Source of the DNA: Nocardiopsis suaedae
GTDB lineage: Bacteria; Actinomycetota; Actinomycetes; Streptosporangiales; Streptosporangiaceae
NCBI RefSeq assembly: GCF_027706745.1
Contig: NZ_JAQFWP010000047.1
Span: 1 to 54,939, forward strand
Reading direction: 5' to 3'
Length of the DNA stretch: 54,939 nt
Shown: piece after piece, positions 26,256-34,731 of the stretch
Position numbering within the stretch: position 1 is the first letter of the stretch
Layout of the letters: the number at the start of each line of letters is the position of its first letter
Translations under genes and position numbers: made by a program
Notes under the pieces: generated by a model
Seen by the model: the letters and a program-made list of their open reading frames with translations, nothing else
The model's database searches: none
Told to the model about the DNA's origin: nothing

Positions 26256-26590
26256 GGGGCGCCCCCGTCCAAGGCCCCGTAGAGCGCCAGCGCCGTGGTC
26301 GCCCGAAGCACCTGCCCGTACCCGGGCACCGACCGCAGCCGGCGCAGGCCCGAACGGGTCTGTTCGGGCGTGGCCCGGCGCGGGCCGCGGCCGGTCGCGG
26401 CGAAGAACGCGGCGGGGAACGCCGCCAGCGCCGCCGCGGTCCCCCACCGGTAGGCGCGGGGCATGCGGTCGAGGCTGCCGCCGGTGTGGACGACCGCCCT
26501 GCGCAGCGCCGGGCGGTCCCGCATCGCCGCGTACACGCGCCCCCAGCAGGCCGGGAGGCCGGAGGCGGCCAGGGTCCGGGCGGCCCTCAC
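26252..26590 (-). CDS. Small protein coupled to the GMC oxidoreductase
   Basis: The 112-aa protein has no family I can name with certainty. A hydrophobic stretch (AAALAAFPAAFFAAT, about residues 52-66) may touch the membrane. The end (SGLRRLRSVPGYGQVLRATTALALYGALDG) resembles the N-terminal helical region of long-chain fatty alcohol oxidases, so it may be a split-off N-terminal domain or small subunit of the following GMC enzyme. The GTG start (26590) and the stop both overlap neighbouring genes by 4 bp, which fits stoichiometric co-translation. Confidence 0.72.
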   Translation of the reverse strand: MRAARTLAASGLPACWGRVYAAMRDRPALRRAVVHTGGSLDRMPRAYRWGTAAALAAFPAAFFAATGRGPRRATPEQTRSGLRRLRSVPGYGQVLRATTALALYGALDGGAP

Positions 26591-28041
26591 GAGGAGGCCT
26601 TCTCCCGGACGAGCCCGGCCAGCAGGCGGGCGGGGCCCCGGGCCAGGACCTCGTCCAGGGCGCCGAGGAACAGGTCCGCCTCGTCGGGCTCGGCCACCAG
26701 GGGCGGGGACACGATCAGCGCGATGCGCCGGTTGGACCCGAAGAAGGTGAGCACGCCGTGGTCCCGGTACAGGGCCGCGACCACGGCGCCGGTCAGCAGC
26801 TTCGACACCGCCTGGGGGTCCCCGGCGGCCGACGGCAGCACCTGCCTCCAGGCGTCGGGGACGCGCGGACCGGGCGTGAGGAACACGCCGTGCAGCGCGC
26901 CGCGCCCGGCGACGCGGCGGACGAGGCGGGGGTGGCGCCGGGCGATCCGGGCGAGCCCGGACTCCAGGCGCGCGCCGAGCTCGCGGGCCCGGCCGGGGAA
27001 GTCCTCCTCCACGGCGACGGCGACGGCCTCCATCGCGGTGGCGGTCTCCTCGCCGAACCCGTAGTAGGTGGTGCTGTGCAGGGTGGCGTCGGCGAGGTTG
27101 TCGTAGGCGGCCCGGAACACCGGCTCACGGGCGATGTACCCGGAGATCGACGACTTGCCGCCGCCGAAGGACTTGGAGGTCGCCACGACGTCGGGCACCA
27201 GCCCGGGGTGGTGCATGAAGTGGAAGAGGGCCCCGGTCTTGCCCCAGCCGGTGTACACCTCGTCGAAGACCAGCACGATGCCGCGCTCGGTGCAGGCGCT
27301 GCGCACCTCGTGCAGGAACTCCGGGGAGCACTCGCGCAGGGAGGAGGCGCTGAACGGCTCCAAGACGACGGCGTAGACGTCGCTCTCGCCGCGGGGGCCG
27401 GTGTGCCGCTCCAGGGCGGTGAGGAAGGAGGCGGTGTCGCCGTAGGCGAAGGCGTCGGTGCCGGGGATCCTCGGGTAGGGGAAGTGCACCTCCGGCGAGG
27501 CGGTCAGGCTTCCGGCGCCCAAGAGCTTGCCGTGGAAGGCGATGTCGCTGTGCAGGACCGTCCCCCGGCGGCCGCCGTGGTACTTGTAGGCGAGCTTGAC
27601 GGCCCCCTCCACGGCCTCGGCGCCGGAGTTCGGGAAGTAGCAGACATTGAGGTCGCCCGGGAGCAGCGCGGCGAGGTTGTGGCCGAGCGCGGCCACGTAG
27701 GGGGACAGGTAGTTCTTGTGCACCTCCATGCGGCGCCGCTCCTGGAACCGGCGGCGCGCCGCGAGGATGCGCGGGTGGTTGTGGCCGTGGTTGAGCACGC
27801 CCACGCCGCCGGTGAAGTCGAGGACGCGGCGGCCGTCGCGCAGGTGGATCCAGGCGCCCTCGGCGTGGTCGACCAGGTCGCGGCCGAAGCCGAAGGTGCC
27901 GATGAGGGAGACCTGGCTGCGGCTGACGTGGGCCCGGTACAGCTCGTGCACCCGCGCGGTGTCCATCGCCTCGGCCTGTTCCACGGTGATCAGCTCCGAG
28001 GCGGAGGGCAGGGGCGGGGCGGACGTCGTCGGTTCAGTCAT
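26587..28041 (-). CDS. Class III PLP-dependent aminotransferase
   Basis: The 484-aa enzyme belongs to the acetylornithine/GABA-type aminotransferases. Key features are FTGGVGVLNHGHNHPRI, PNSGAEAVEGAVKLAYKYHG (phosphate cup), VFDEVYTGWGKTG (PLP-binding Asp) and the Schiff-base Lys290 in VATSKSFGGG. It moves an amino group, often from Glu or Ala, to an aldehyde or ketone. Its pairing with a GMC oxidoreductase is the arrangement used in aminoglycoside pathways to turn a sugar CH2OH into CH2NH2. The ATG at 28041 overlaps the FAD oxidoreductase gene by 8 bp. Confidence 0.9.
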   Translation of the reverse strand: MTEPTTSAPPLPSASELITVEQAEAMDTARVHELYRAHVSRSQVSLIGTFGFGRDLVDHAEGAWIHLRDGRRVLDFTGGVGVLNHGHNHPRILAARRRFQERRRMEVHKNYLSPYVAALGHNLAALLPGDLNVCYFPNSGAEAVEGAVKLAYKYHGGRRGTVLHSDIAFHGKLLGAGSLTASPEVHFPYPRIPGTDAFAYGDTASFLTALERHTGPRGESDVYAVVLEPFSASSLRECSPEFLHEVRSACTERGIVLVFDEVYTGWGKTGALFHFMHHPGLVPDVVATSKSFGGGKSSISGYIAREPVFRAAYDNLADATLHSTTYYGFGEETATAMEAVAVAVEEDFPGRARELGARLESGLARIARRHPRLVRRVAGRGALHGVFLTPGPRVPDAWRQVLPSAAGDPQAVSKLLTGAVVAALYRDHGVLTFFGSNRRIALIVSPPLVAEPDEADLFLGALDEVLARGPARLLAGLVREKASS

Positions 28042-29431
28042 CGTCGCTCCCGGATGTGGCGAGGCGGTCGGCGATCAGGCGTCCGGCCCGGCGGCCGTCG
28101 CGGACGGCGTAGTTGGTGCCGCGGTCCTCGGGGAAGACCTGGGCCATGCCGCACAGGTACAGCCCCGGCACGGCCGACTCCACGGCGGGCGCGGTGCGGC
28201 CGTAGCCGGGGGTGATCACCGGCTGGGCGTGGTCGGCCCGCCACACGTGGAACCGGTCCACCCAGTCCCGGTCGAAGGCGGGGAACATGCGCCGGATGTG
28301 CGGGAGGCTGTACTCGAAGACCTCCGCGTCGTCCATGCGGTACAGGTCGGCGTCGGTCGGCAGGTACTTGGACAGGTAGACGACGTGCCGTCCGCCGTAG
28401 CGCTCGGGCCGGTCGAGGTTGGTGTGCTCGATGACCCCCACGTAGGGGAAGCCCGGGTCGTTGACGTTCAGCCAGTAGGTCTCGGACAGGCGGCGGTTGT
28501 TCTCCAGGACCAGGCAGATGTTGCCCAGGTAGTCCACGGCCGACCAGCGCCGCAGCAGCTCGGGCACGGCCGGGTGGTCGGCGCCGGGGTGGTCCAGCAG
28601 CCGCGCGGCCAGTGCGGGCGCGGTGGTGGCCAGGACATGCTGGGCCGGGTGGAACACCCCGCCCGCGCTCACCCCGCGGACCCGCCCCTCCCGGATGCGG
28701 ACCGCGTCGGCGGTCGTGCCGGTGCGCACGTCGGCGCCGAGGTTCTCCAGGCGCCGCCGCAGGGCGGTGAGGACCGCGTCGCTGCCGCCCCGGATGTAGT
28801 AGAGGGTCTCCTTGCCGGAGCGGGTGCGGCTGCCGCCGCGCAGGTTCAGCTTCGTCCACATCCAGGTCGCGCCCACCCGGTCGGCGTAGGCGCCGAACTT
28901 GCCCTCCAGCAGCGGGCGCCACACGACCTCGTAGACGCGCCGCCCGCCCAGCGCCACCAGCCACTCCTCGGCGGTGCGCGACTCCAGCTCGCGCCAGTCG
29001 CGCACGCGCCGGGCGCGCAGGGCGAGCAGCCCCAGCCGGAAGCGGTCGGCCAGGGGCAGCGGGGCGAAGCGCAGCACGTCCAGCGGGGCGGACAGCCGGT
29101 ACACGGAGTTGGCGTAGTACATGCCCGTCCGCGTCTCGTGGGCTTCGAGGCGGCCGGCGATGCCCAGGCCCTCGCACAGGCGGATCATCTCGGTGTCGGA
29201 GGAGAACCAGTGGTGGTAGAAGCGCTCCAGGCGCCGGCCGTCCCCGACGTCGAAGCTCGCGGCGAGCCCGCCGACCTGCTCCTCGCGCTCCAGGACGCGC
29301 ACGGAGCGGCCGCGCAGGGCGAGTTCGAGCGCGGCGGACAGGCCGGTGAAGCCGCCGCCGACGATGACGGTGTCCACGGGGTCGGCGGCGCGCTCCCCTG
29401 CGGGCCGGAACGCGGTCTCCAGCTCGGTCAC
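28034..29431 (-). CDS. NAD(P)/FAD-dependent oxidoreductase, amine-oxidase fold
   Basis: The 465-aa flavoprotein starts with the dinucleotide motif VIVGGGFTGLSAALELALRG (GxGxxG at 25-30), then LEREEQVGGLAASF and GDGRRLERFYHHWF, as in the protoporphyrinogen-oxidase/carotenoid-desaturase/UDP-galactopyranose-mutase-like group. The C-terminal FAD loop is GLYLCGMAQVFPEDRGTNYA. The reaction is unknown. It could be a desaturation, isomerisation or sugar-ring rearrangement. The start is the GTG at 29431, which overlaps the glycosyltransferase stop by 4 bp. Relatives of this group are often seen beside GT2 genes, and the link here is strict. Confidence 0.85.
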   Translation of the reverse strand: MTELETAFRPAGERAADPVDTVIVGGGFTGLSAALELALRGRSVRVLEREEQVGGLAASFDVGDGRRLERFYHHWFSSDTEMIRLCEGLGIAGRLEAHETRTGMYYANSVYRLSAPLDVLRFAPLPLADRFRLGLLALRARRVRDWRELESRTAEEWLVALGGRRVYEVVWRPLLEGKFGAYADRVGATWMWTKLNLRGGSRTRSGKETLYYIRGGSDAVLTALRRRLENLGADVRTGTTADAVRIREGRVRGVSAGGVFHPAQHVLATTAPALAARLLDHPGADHPAVPELLRRWSAVDYLGNICLVLENNRRLSETYWLNVNDPGFPYVGVIEHTNLDRPERYGGRHVVYLSKYLPTDADLYRMDDAEVFEYSLPHIRRMFPAFDRDWVDRFHVWRADHAQPVITPGYGRTAPAVESAVPGLYLCGMAQVFPEDRGTNYAVRDGRRAGRLIADRLATSGSDDD

Positions 29432-30438
29432 AGCGCCGCACCCCCGTTCGCCGCCCGCTTGGCGGTACCGGGGTCGCCGAGGGGGTGTCCGGGGAGGACG
29501 GCGGCCGGGGGAGCGCTCCCGCCGAGCGTCCGCTCGACCACGTAGTCGGGCCGGTCCTGGACCTGACGGAGCACCGCGTGCAGGTACTCGCCGACGAGCC
29601 CGAGGGCCAGGGCCTGGGCGCCGAAGGCGCCGGAGCGCGCCAGCACCCGCGGGTCGCGCCGGACCGCCGCCGCGGCCAGGCCCCCGGCCAGCGCCGCCGC
29701 CCCCAGCCAGGTGGTCAGCCGCAGCGGGGCGGCGGAGCCGGTGAGCAGGCCGCTCCGGGCCAGCGCGACCATCTTGCGGAGGGTGTACTTGGTGGATCCG
29801 GCCTGGCGGGCGTCCCGGTCGTAGGACAGGTGGGCCTCGGGCAGACCGTAGGCGCTGATGCGGCCGCGCAGGTAGAGGTTCTTGTCGGGGGAGGCGGTGA
29901 GCAGCGCGACGACCCGGCGGTCGAGCAGGCGGAAGTCGCCGGTGTCCAGGGCGGGGTCGTGCTCGGACACGGCGCTGAGCAGGCGGTAGAAGGCGTAGGC
30001 GGACGCCTTCTTGAAGGCGGTCTCGCCGTCGCGGCTGCGGCGCCGGGCCGAGACGACGGACCAGCCCTCCCGCCACAGCGCGGCCATCTCCGGGATGAGT
30101 TCGGGCGGGTCCTGCAGGTCGGCGTCGATGAGCACGACCGCGTCGCCCGCCGCCGTGCGCAGCCCGGCCAGGCAGGCGGCCTGGTGGCCGAAGTTGCGGC
30201 TGAGCTTGACGGCGCGGACCGAGGGGGACCGCTCGGCGAGGCGGCTCATGGTCTCCCACGTGCCGTCCGTGCTGCCGTCGTCCACGTAGACGATCTCGTG
30301 GTCGTAGGAGAGGAGCCGGGAGAGGACGGAGGTGAGCCGCACGTGGGTGCGGTCCAGGACGTCGGCCTCGTTGTAGCAGGGGAGGACGGCGCTGATGAGG
30401 GGGCGGCGGTCGTGGGGAGAACGCATGTCCCGCGGCAC
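29428..30438 (-). CDS. GT2 polyprenyl-phosphate glycosyltransferase
   Basis: The 336-aa protein is a DPM1/GtrB/ArnC-type glycosyltransferase: AVLPCYNEADVL, VDDGSTDGT (nucleotide), LSRNFGHQAACLAGL, DADLQDPPE (metal-binding) and RQAGSTKYTLRKM. Two C-terminal membrane helices (about residues 230-255 and 268-295) should anchor it. Such enzymes transfer one sugar from a nucleotide donor to undecaprenyl/decaprenyl phosphate. Start choice: the GTG at 30438 has AAAGG at 7 nt. An in-frame ATG at 30426 has no ribosome binding site. It is the first gene of the eight-gene operon ending with lacI. Confidence 0.88.
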   Translation of the reverse strand: MPRDMRSPHDRRPLISAVLPCYNEADVLDRTHVRLTSVLSRLLSYDHEIVYVDDGSTDGTWETMSRLAERSPSVRAVKLSRNFGHQAACLAGLRTAAGDAVVLIDADLQDPPELIPEMAALWREGWSVVSARRRSRDGETAFKKASAYAFYRLLSAVSEHDPALDTGDFRLLDRRVVALLTASPDKNLYLRGRISAYGLPEAHLSYDRDARQAGSTKYTLRKMVALARSGLLTGSAAPLRLTTWLGAAALAGGLAAAAVRRDPRVLARSGAFGAQALALGLVGEYLHAVLRQVQDRPDYVVERTLGGSAPPAAVLPGHPLGDPGTAKRAANGGAAL

Positions 30439-30550
30439 GGCTGGCCTTTCGCGTGAGGGCGCGGTGGATCGGTGGCGTCGGTGCGCGGCACTGCGCAGCC
30501 CTGGGGGCACGGAGAGGAGAAGCGGGGGCACTGCCCGGACCCCGGAGATT

Positions 30551-30562
30551 GTTACCGGTAAC
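30551..30562. promoter_or_regulatory. Candidate LacI operator palindrome
   Basis: The 12-bp perfect palindrome GTTACCGGTAAC sits in AT-richer sequence (GATTGTTACCGGTAACTCAA) 113 bp before the first gene of the operon that ends with lacI. Length, central CCGG and placement fit a LacI-family operator. I found no second copy of exactly this sequence in the window. Confidence 0.6.
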
Positions 30563-30717
30563 TCAACAGGGCGTCAACGGTCCCCGGGCCCGCGGCGGAC
30601 CCGGCGGCGGCGCCCGTGGAGACGGGGACGCCCGGGACCTGCCGGGGGCGGTCTCCGGCGGAGGGATGTGATGTCGCCTACCCCCGCACCCCGGTGGTCT
30701 TCCTACCGGTGTCCCGC

Positions 30718-31665
30718 TCAGCCGGCCGCGGGCTTGAGCAGCGGTGCGTCCCGGGACAGGGGCCGGAAGCCGACGCCGTAGTACAGTTCGCGCGCCGCCG
30801 GGTGGCCGGGGGCGCCCAGGCAGGCGACCGTCATGTGCTCGGCCCCCGCCGCCCGCGCCAGGTGCATCCCGTGCAGGAGCACCGCCCGCCCCAGCCCTCT
30901 GCGCCGGTAGGCCGGGTGCGTTCCGACCGGCTCGAACTCGGCGGTGGCGTTGGCCTCGTCGAGCCACATGACCGCCGAGGCCGCCATCGTCCCGTCCGGC
31001 GCCTCCACCAGGACGTGCAGGTCGCCCCGGTAGGCCGGGGTGCTCCGGACGCGCTCGTAGGCCTCCAGCGTGTACGCCGAGGGCGCCCACGCGTCCACGT
31101 GGGCCCGGACGGCCGCCTCGGGGCCGGCCTCGTCGGCGGTGCGGAACCGGTGGCCGTCCGGCAGGCGCGGCCGTTCGACGCCGCCGGTGAGGTCCCGTTC
31201 GTTGAGCTGCGTCCAGGACCCGGCGTCGCCCAGCGCGGCCGGGTCGGTCCCGTAGCCGTGCGCGGCCCACCGCTCCAGGGCGAACCCGTCGGCGGCGCCG
31301 GGCACCACCGAGCGCTCCAGGCCCGCCGCGGTTCCCTCGAACCACTCGGCCACCTCGTCGACCAGTTCGGGGTGGTCGGGATGGACCTGGTAGGCGAGCG
31401 AGGCGCCGGTGACGTCCCGCACCGACCCGTCGCTCAACCGGACCCGGCGCGGCAGGCGGGCCCAGCCCCAGGCCACCGGTTCGCCTCCCGAGGACCAGAC
31501 GCGGTGCCGGTGGGCGCCGTCGGGGTTCGGTGCCGCCTGGTTCCAGGCCAGCTCACCGTAGGACGCGTCGCTGTTGACGAGGTCGGGCCGGACGGCGGTG
31601 ACCCGCTGGGCGAGCCGCTGCATCAGGCTCAGGTCCGCCGGGGGAATCGGAGTGGAGGGCGCCAT
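30718..31665 (-). CDS. GNAT family N-acetyltransferase (two GNAT-like halves)
   Basis: The 315-aa protein has the GNAT acetyl-CoA motif V/P-x-x-RRRGLGRAVLLHG in PVGTHPAYRRRGLGRAVL (residues ~250-267) and the downstream AELYY-like ARELYYGVGF. The N-terminal half looks like a degenerate second GNAT fold (SLAYQVHPDHPELVDEVAEW). The acetyl acceptor is unknown. The ATG at 31665 starts MAPSTPIPPADLSLMQRL. It lies 52 bp after the methyltransferase gene on the same strand and is separate from the glycosyltransferase operon, which has its own promoter region. Confidence 0.88.
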   Translation of the reverse strand: MAPSTPIPPADLSLMQRLAQRVTAVRPDLVNSDASYGELAWNQAAPNPDGAHRHRVWSSGGEPVAWGWARLPRRVRLSDGSVRDVTGASLAYQVHPDHPELVDEVAEWFEGTAAGLERSVVPGAADGFALERWAAHGYGTDPAALGDAGSWTQLNERDLTGGVERPRLPDGHRFRTADEAGPEAAVRAHVDAWAPSAYTLEAYERVRSTPAYRGDLHVLVEAPDGTMAASAVMWLDEANATAEFEPVGTHPAYRRRGLGRAVLLHGMHLARAAGAEHMTVACLGAPGHPAARELYYGVGFRPLSRDAPLLKPAAG

Positions 31666-31717
31666 GGTGCCCCACCCTTGCAGGGCGGCACCCGCCCGTC
31701 GATCCGTTTTTCGGGGC

Positions 31718-33004
31718 CTACTTCTTGCTCTTGCGGGTCAGCACCGCCATGCACTCCACGTGGTGGGTCATGGGGAAGGCGTCGAAGGCCCGCAGGTCCT
31801 TCAACTCGAAGCCGTTCTGCTCGAAGGTCGCCAGGTCCCGCGCCAGGGTGGCCGGGTCGCAGGACACGTACGCCACGCGCTCCAGGCGCATCGACGCCAG
31901 CGCCTCCACCACGTCGCGCCCGGCCCCCGCGCGCGGCGGGTCCAGGACGGCGATGTCGGCGCGCAGGTCGGCCCACTCGCGCAGGCGGCCCTCGACGTCG
32001 CCGCCCTCGATGCGCACGTGCGGCAGGTCCTGCAGGTTGTACTGGGCGTCCCGGACCGCCTCGCGGCCGCCCTCGACGCCGAGAACGCGGCCCTCCAGGC
32101 CGACCGCCTCGCCCAGCGCCCCGGCGAACAGCCCCGCGCCGCAGTACAGGTCCAGCGCGGTCTGCCCCTCCTGGGGCTCCAGCGCCCCGAGCACGGCCTC
32201 CACCAGCGCGTCGGCGGCCGCGGGGTGCACCTGCCAGAAGCCGCCCGCCGACACCCGCCACTGGCGCCCGGCCGCCTCCTCGCGCAGGCCCTTCTTGCCG
32301 CGGATCGCCTGGGTGCGGCCGCCCTTGAGACGGCGCAGCACCGCCGCCGACGCCTCGGGGCGGGGCGGCTCGGGCAGGCGGGAGGCGCTCGGGGCCGCGA
32401 TCACGGCGCGGTTGCCGCCCGTGGAGGCCACCGCCTCCACCTCGGACACCCCGGGCCAGGGCAGCCGGGTCACGCCCAGCGCCTCCACCTCGGGGTGGGC
32501 GATGCGGCAGGAGTCGATCGGCTCGATCTCGTGGGAGCGGTGGCGGCGCAGCCCCGCGCGGCCCTGCGCGTCGACCGCGTAGCGCACGCGGGTGCGCCAG
32601 CCCAGGCCGTCCGGCGCGCCGGGCAGCTCCTCCACGGTGACCTCGCGCTCGATCCCGGCGATGCGGCGCAGCTGGTCGGAGACCACCTGCCCCTTGAGCC
32701 GGCGCTGGGCCTCCAGCGAGGCGTGCTGCCAGTCGCACCCGCCGCACAGCCCCGGCCCGGCGTACGGGCAGGGCGCCTGCACCCGGTCCGGCGAGGCCTC
32801 CAGCACCTCGACCGCCTCGGCGCGCAGGAACCGCTTGGTCTCCTCGGTGACCCGGGCGACCACGAGCTCGCCGGGAAGCGCGTGCCGCACGAAGACCACC
32901 AGCTCGTCGTGGCGGCCCACGCACCACCCGCCGTGGGCGACGCCGCCGTCCAGGCGCACGCGGATGCGGGAGCCGACGCGGCTGCGGGTTTCGGAAACGG
33001 GCAC
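31718..33004 (-). CDS. Class I SAM-dependent RNA m5U methyltransferase (RlmD/TrmA family)
   Basis: The 428-aa product has an N-terminal TRAM RNA-binding domain (residues ~5-60), a 4Fe-4S set of cysteines (CPYAGPGLCGGC plus Cys in DSCRIAHP) and a C-terminal methyltransferase domain with ALDLYCGAGLFAGAL. The catalytic nucleophile is Cys382 in YVSCDPATLARDL and the general base is Glu417 in HHVECMAVL, as in RumA/RlmD. It should make 5-methyluridine in rRNA or tRNA. The GTG at 33004 has GGAGGTG upstream at 10 nt. The ATG at 33043 lacks one. The TrkA genes are divergent. Confidence 0.92.
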   Translation of the reverse strand: MPVSETRSRVGSRIRVRLDGGVAHGGWCVGRHDELVVFVRHALPGELVVARVTEETKRFLRAEAVEVLEASPDRVQAPCPYAGPGLCGGCDWQHASLEAQRRLKGQVVSDQLRRIAGIEREVTVEELPGAPDGLGWRTRVRYAVDAQGRAGLRRHRSHEIEPIDSCRIAHPEVEALGVTRLPWPGVSEVEAVASTGGNRAVIAAPSASRLPEPPRPEASAAVLRRLKGGRTQAIRGKKGLREEAAGRQWRVSAGGFWQVHPAAADALVEAVLGALEPQEGQTALDLYCGAGLFAGALGEAVGLEGRVLGVEGGREAVRDAQYNLQDLPHVRIEGGDVEGRLREWADLRADIAVLDPPRAGAGRDVVEALASMRLERVAYVSCDPATLARDLATFEQNGFELKDLRAFDAFPMTHHVECMAVLTRKSKK

Positions 33005-33190
33005 GGTAAGGGCACCTCCGGGGAGCGGGGATCGTACGGGCATCGCGCGGGTGACCGGATCGGAGCCACCGCCCATCTGCGGCAACTCTAGCCGACCGGG
33101 CGCGGGGAGCGCGCCGCGCGAGACCGCGGGCCGCGCGGGTGTAGCGTCGCCTGAGTCCCGTCCGGACCGAGGCCAGGAGAGGGCACCGGC

Positions 33191-33859
33191 ATGCACATCG
33201 TGATTCTGGGATGCGGGCGGGTGGGGTCCACCCTCGCCCACACACTGGAGGACATGGGCCACACGGTCGCCGTGATCGACCGCGACCCCGAGGCCTTCCG
33301 GCGGCTGCGCCCCGGGACGGCGGGCGCGGCCGTGGAGGGCCTGGGGCACGACCGCGACGTGCTGGTGAAGGCCGGCATCGAGGACGCCTCGGCGTTCGCC
33401 GCGGTCAGCAGCGGTGACAACTCCAACATCATCGCCGCGCGCGTGGCCCTGGAGACCTTCGGCGTGCGGCACGTGGTGGCCCGCATCTACGACCCCCGGC
33501 GCGCGCAGGTCTACCAGCGGTTGGGCATCCCCACGGTGGGAACCGTGCACTGGACGGCCGAGACGGTGCTGCGGCGGCTGGTCCCCGGCTCCGACGGCCT
33601 GGACCTGGGGCCGCTGTGGCGCGACCCGTCGGGCACGCTGGCCATGACCGAGGCGCCGCTGCCCCACGGCTGGTACGGCAAACGGGTGGAGCAGCTGGAG
33701 TCGGCCCTGCCGCTGCGCGTGGCCTACCTGGTGCGCGGCGGGGAGCTGGTGCTGCCCCGCGGGGACGAGACGCTGGACGCCGGGGACGTGCTGCACGTGC
33801 TGGCGCGGGTGGGCGACCTCGAATCGGTGCAGGAGCGCCTGTCGGGAGAGGAGTCCTGA
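33191..33859 (+). CDS. TrkA/RCK potassium uptake regulator 1
   Basis: The 222-aa cytoplasmic protein has an RCK-N Rossmann domain (MHIVILGCGRVGSTLAHTLE, acidic D30 in VIDRDPEAF) that binds NAD(H) or ATP/ADP, and a C-terminal RCK-C domain ending GDVLHVLARVGDLESV. It gates K+ channels or transporters. The ATG at 33191 follows AGGAGAGGG. The second TrkA gene starts 2 bp after its stop, so they form one transcript and probably one hetero-oligomer. No K+ channel gene lies next to them in this window. A TAGCGT at 33142 may be the -10. Confidence 0.9.
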   Translation: MHIVILGCGRVGSTLAHTLEDMGHTVAVIDRDPEAFRRLRPGTAGAAVEGLGHDRDVLVKAGIEDASAFAAVSSGDNSNIIAARVALETFGVRHVVARIYDPRRAQVYQRLGIPTVGTVHWTAETVLRRLVPGSDGLDLGPLWRDPSGTLAMTEAPLPHGWYGKRVEQLESALPLRVAYLVRGGELVLPRGDETLDAGDVLHVLARVGDLESVQERLSGEES

Positions 33860-33861
33860 GG

Positions 33862-34557
33862 ATGCGGATCGCGATCGCGGGCGCGGGCGCGGTGGGGCGC
33901 TCCATCGCCGCCGAGATGTGCGCGGGGGGCCACGAGGTGCTGCTCATCGACCGCAGCGCCCGGGCCATCGACGTGGACGCCCTGCCGGGGGCCGAATGGC
34001 TGCTGGCCGACGCGTGCGAGCTGGCGTCGCTGGACAGCGCGCGGCTGGACGAGTTCGACGCCGCGGTCGCCGCCAGCGGCGACGACAAGGTGAACCTGGT
34101 GTTCTCGCTGCTGGCCAAGACCGAGTTCGGGGTCCCGCGGGTGATCGCCCGGGTGAACGACCCGCGGGACGAGTGGCTGTTCACCGGCGCCTGGGGCGTG
34201 GACGCCGCGGTGTCCACGCCGCGGCTGATGGTGTCGCTCCTCGAAGGGCCCGCGGACGGCGCGGGCGGCCCCGGCGCGGACGGCGGCGACGCGGACGGGG
34301 CGGAGGCGTTCTCCCAGGCGTCGGGGGAGACGGACCTGCTGGAGCTCACCCTGGAGGAGGGGTCGGCGTTCGTCGGCGGGCAGGCGGGCGCGCTGATGCC
34401 GCGCCTGCCCGAGGGCATCGTCCTGGTGGCGGTGGTGCGCGCGGGGGCGGTGGTCCCGCCGTCCCCGGAGACGGAGCTGCGCGCGGGGGACGAGCTGGTC
34501 TTCCTGAGCAGCGCCCCGACGGTGGCGGCACTGGACGAGCTGCTGGCCCCGGGCTGA
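33862..34557 (+). CDS. TrkA/RCK potassium uptake regulator 2
   Basis: The 231-aa partner of the preceding gene has MRIAIAGAGAVGRSIAAEMC with acidic D31 in LIDRSARAID, VVARVNDP-like VIARVNDPRDEW and an RCK-C domain ending AGDELVFLSSAPT. A disordered Gly/Asp-rich insert (about residues 131-155) separates the two domains. The ATG at 33862 has GGAGAGGAG upstream. The two-gene TrkA module after DUF3159 is a conserved actinobacterial arrangement, interrupted here by the 20.6-33 kb block. Confidence 0.9.
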   Translation: MRIAIAGAGAVGRSIAAEMCAGGHEVLLIDRSARAIDVDALPGAEWLLADACELASLDSARLDEFDAAVAASGDDKVNLVFSLLAKTEFGVPRVIARVNDPRDEWLFTGAWGVDAAVSTPRLMVSLLEGPADGAGGPGADGGDADGAEAFSQASGETDLLELTLEEGSAFVGGQAGALMPRLPEGIVLVAVVRAGAVVPPSPETELRAGDELVFLSSAPTVAALDELLAPG

Positions 34558-34731
34558 GGGGCCTGACCCCGCGCGGTCCGGAGTTCCATCCCCGCCCCGG
34601 TGGGCGTGCGCTCGACCCTTGTCCGGTGGGCCCGGCCCTCCCGAAGACGCGCGGCCTCCTAATGGGGCCCCAACCGGGCGGTGGTCCTTGTGACGTCCGG
34701 CGAGGGGGCCGACGCGGACGGCAGGCGGCCC

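Noticed and set aside
26252-26590. A frameshifted or degraded gene fragment
   Set aside because: Start and stop both overlap neighbours by exactly 4 bp and codon use matches the operon, so it reads as an intact small gene.
28034-30259. A fused glycosyltransferase-FAD oxidoreductase of 741 aa
   Set aside because: The N-terminal 276 codons are the shadow frame of the glycosyltransferase gene. The FAD motif starts right after the GTG at 29431, which overlaps the GT2 stop by 4 bp.
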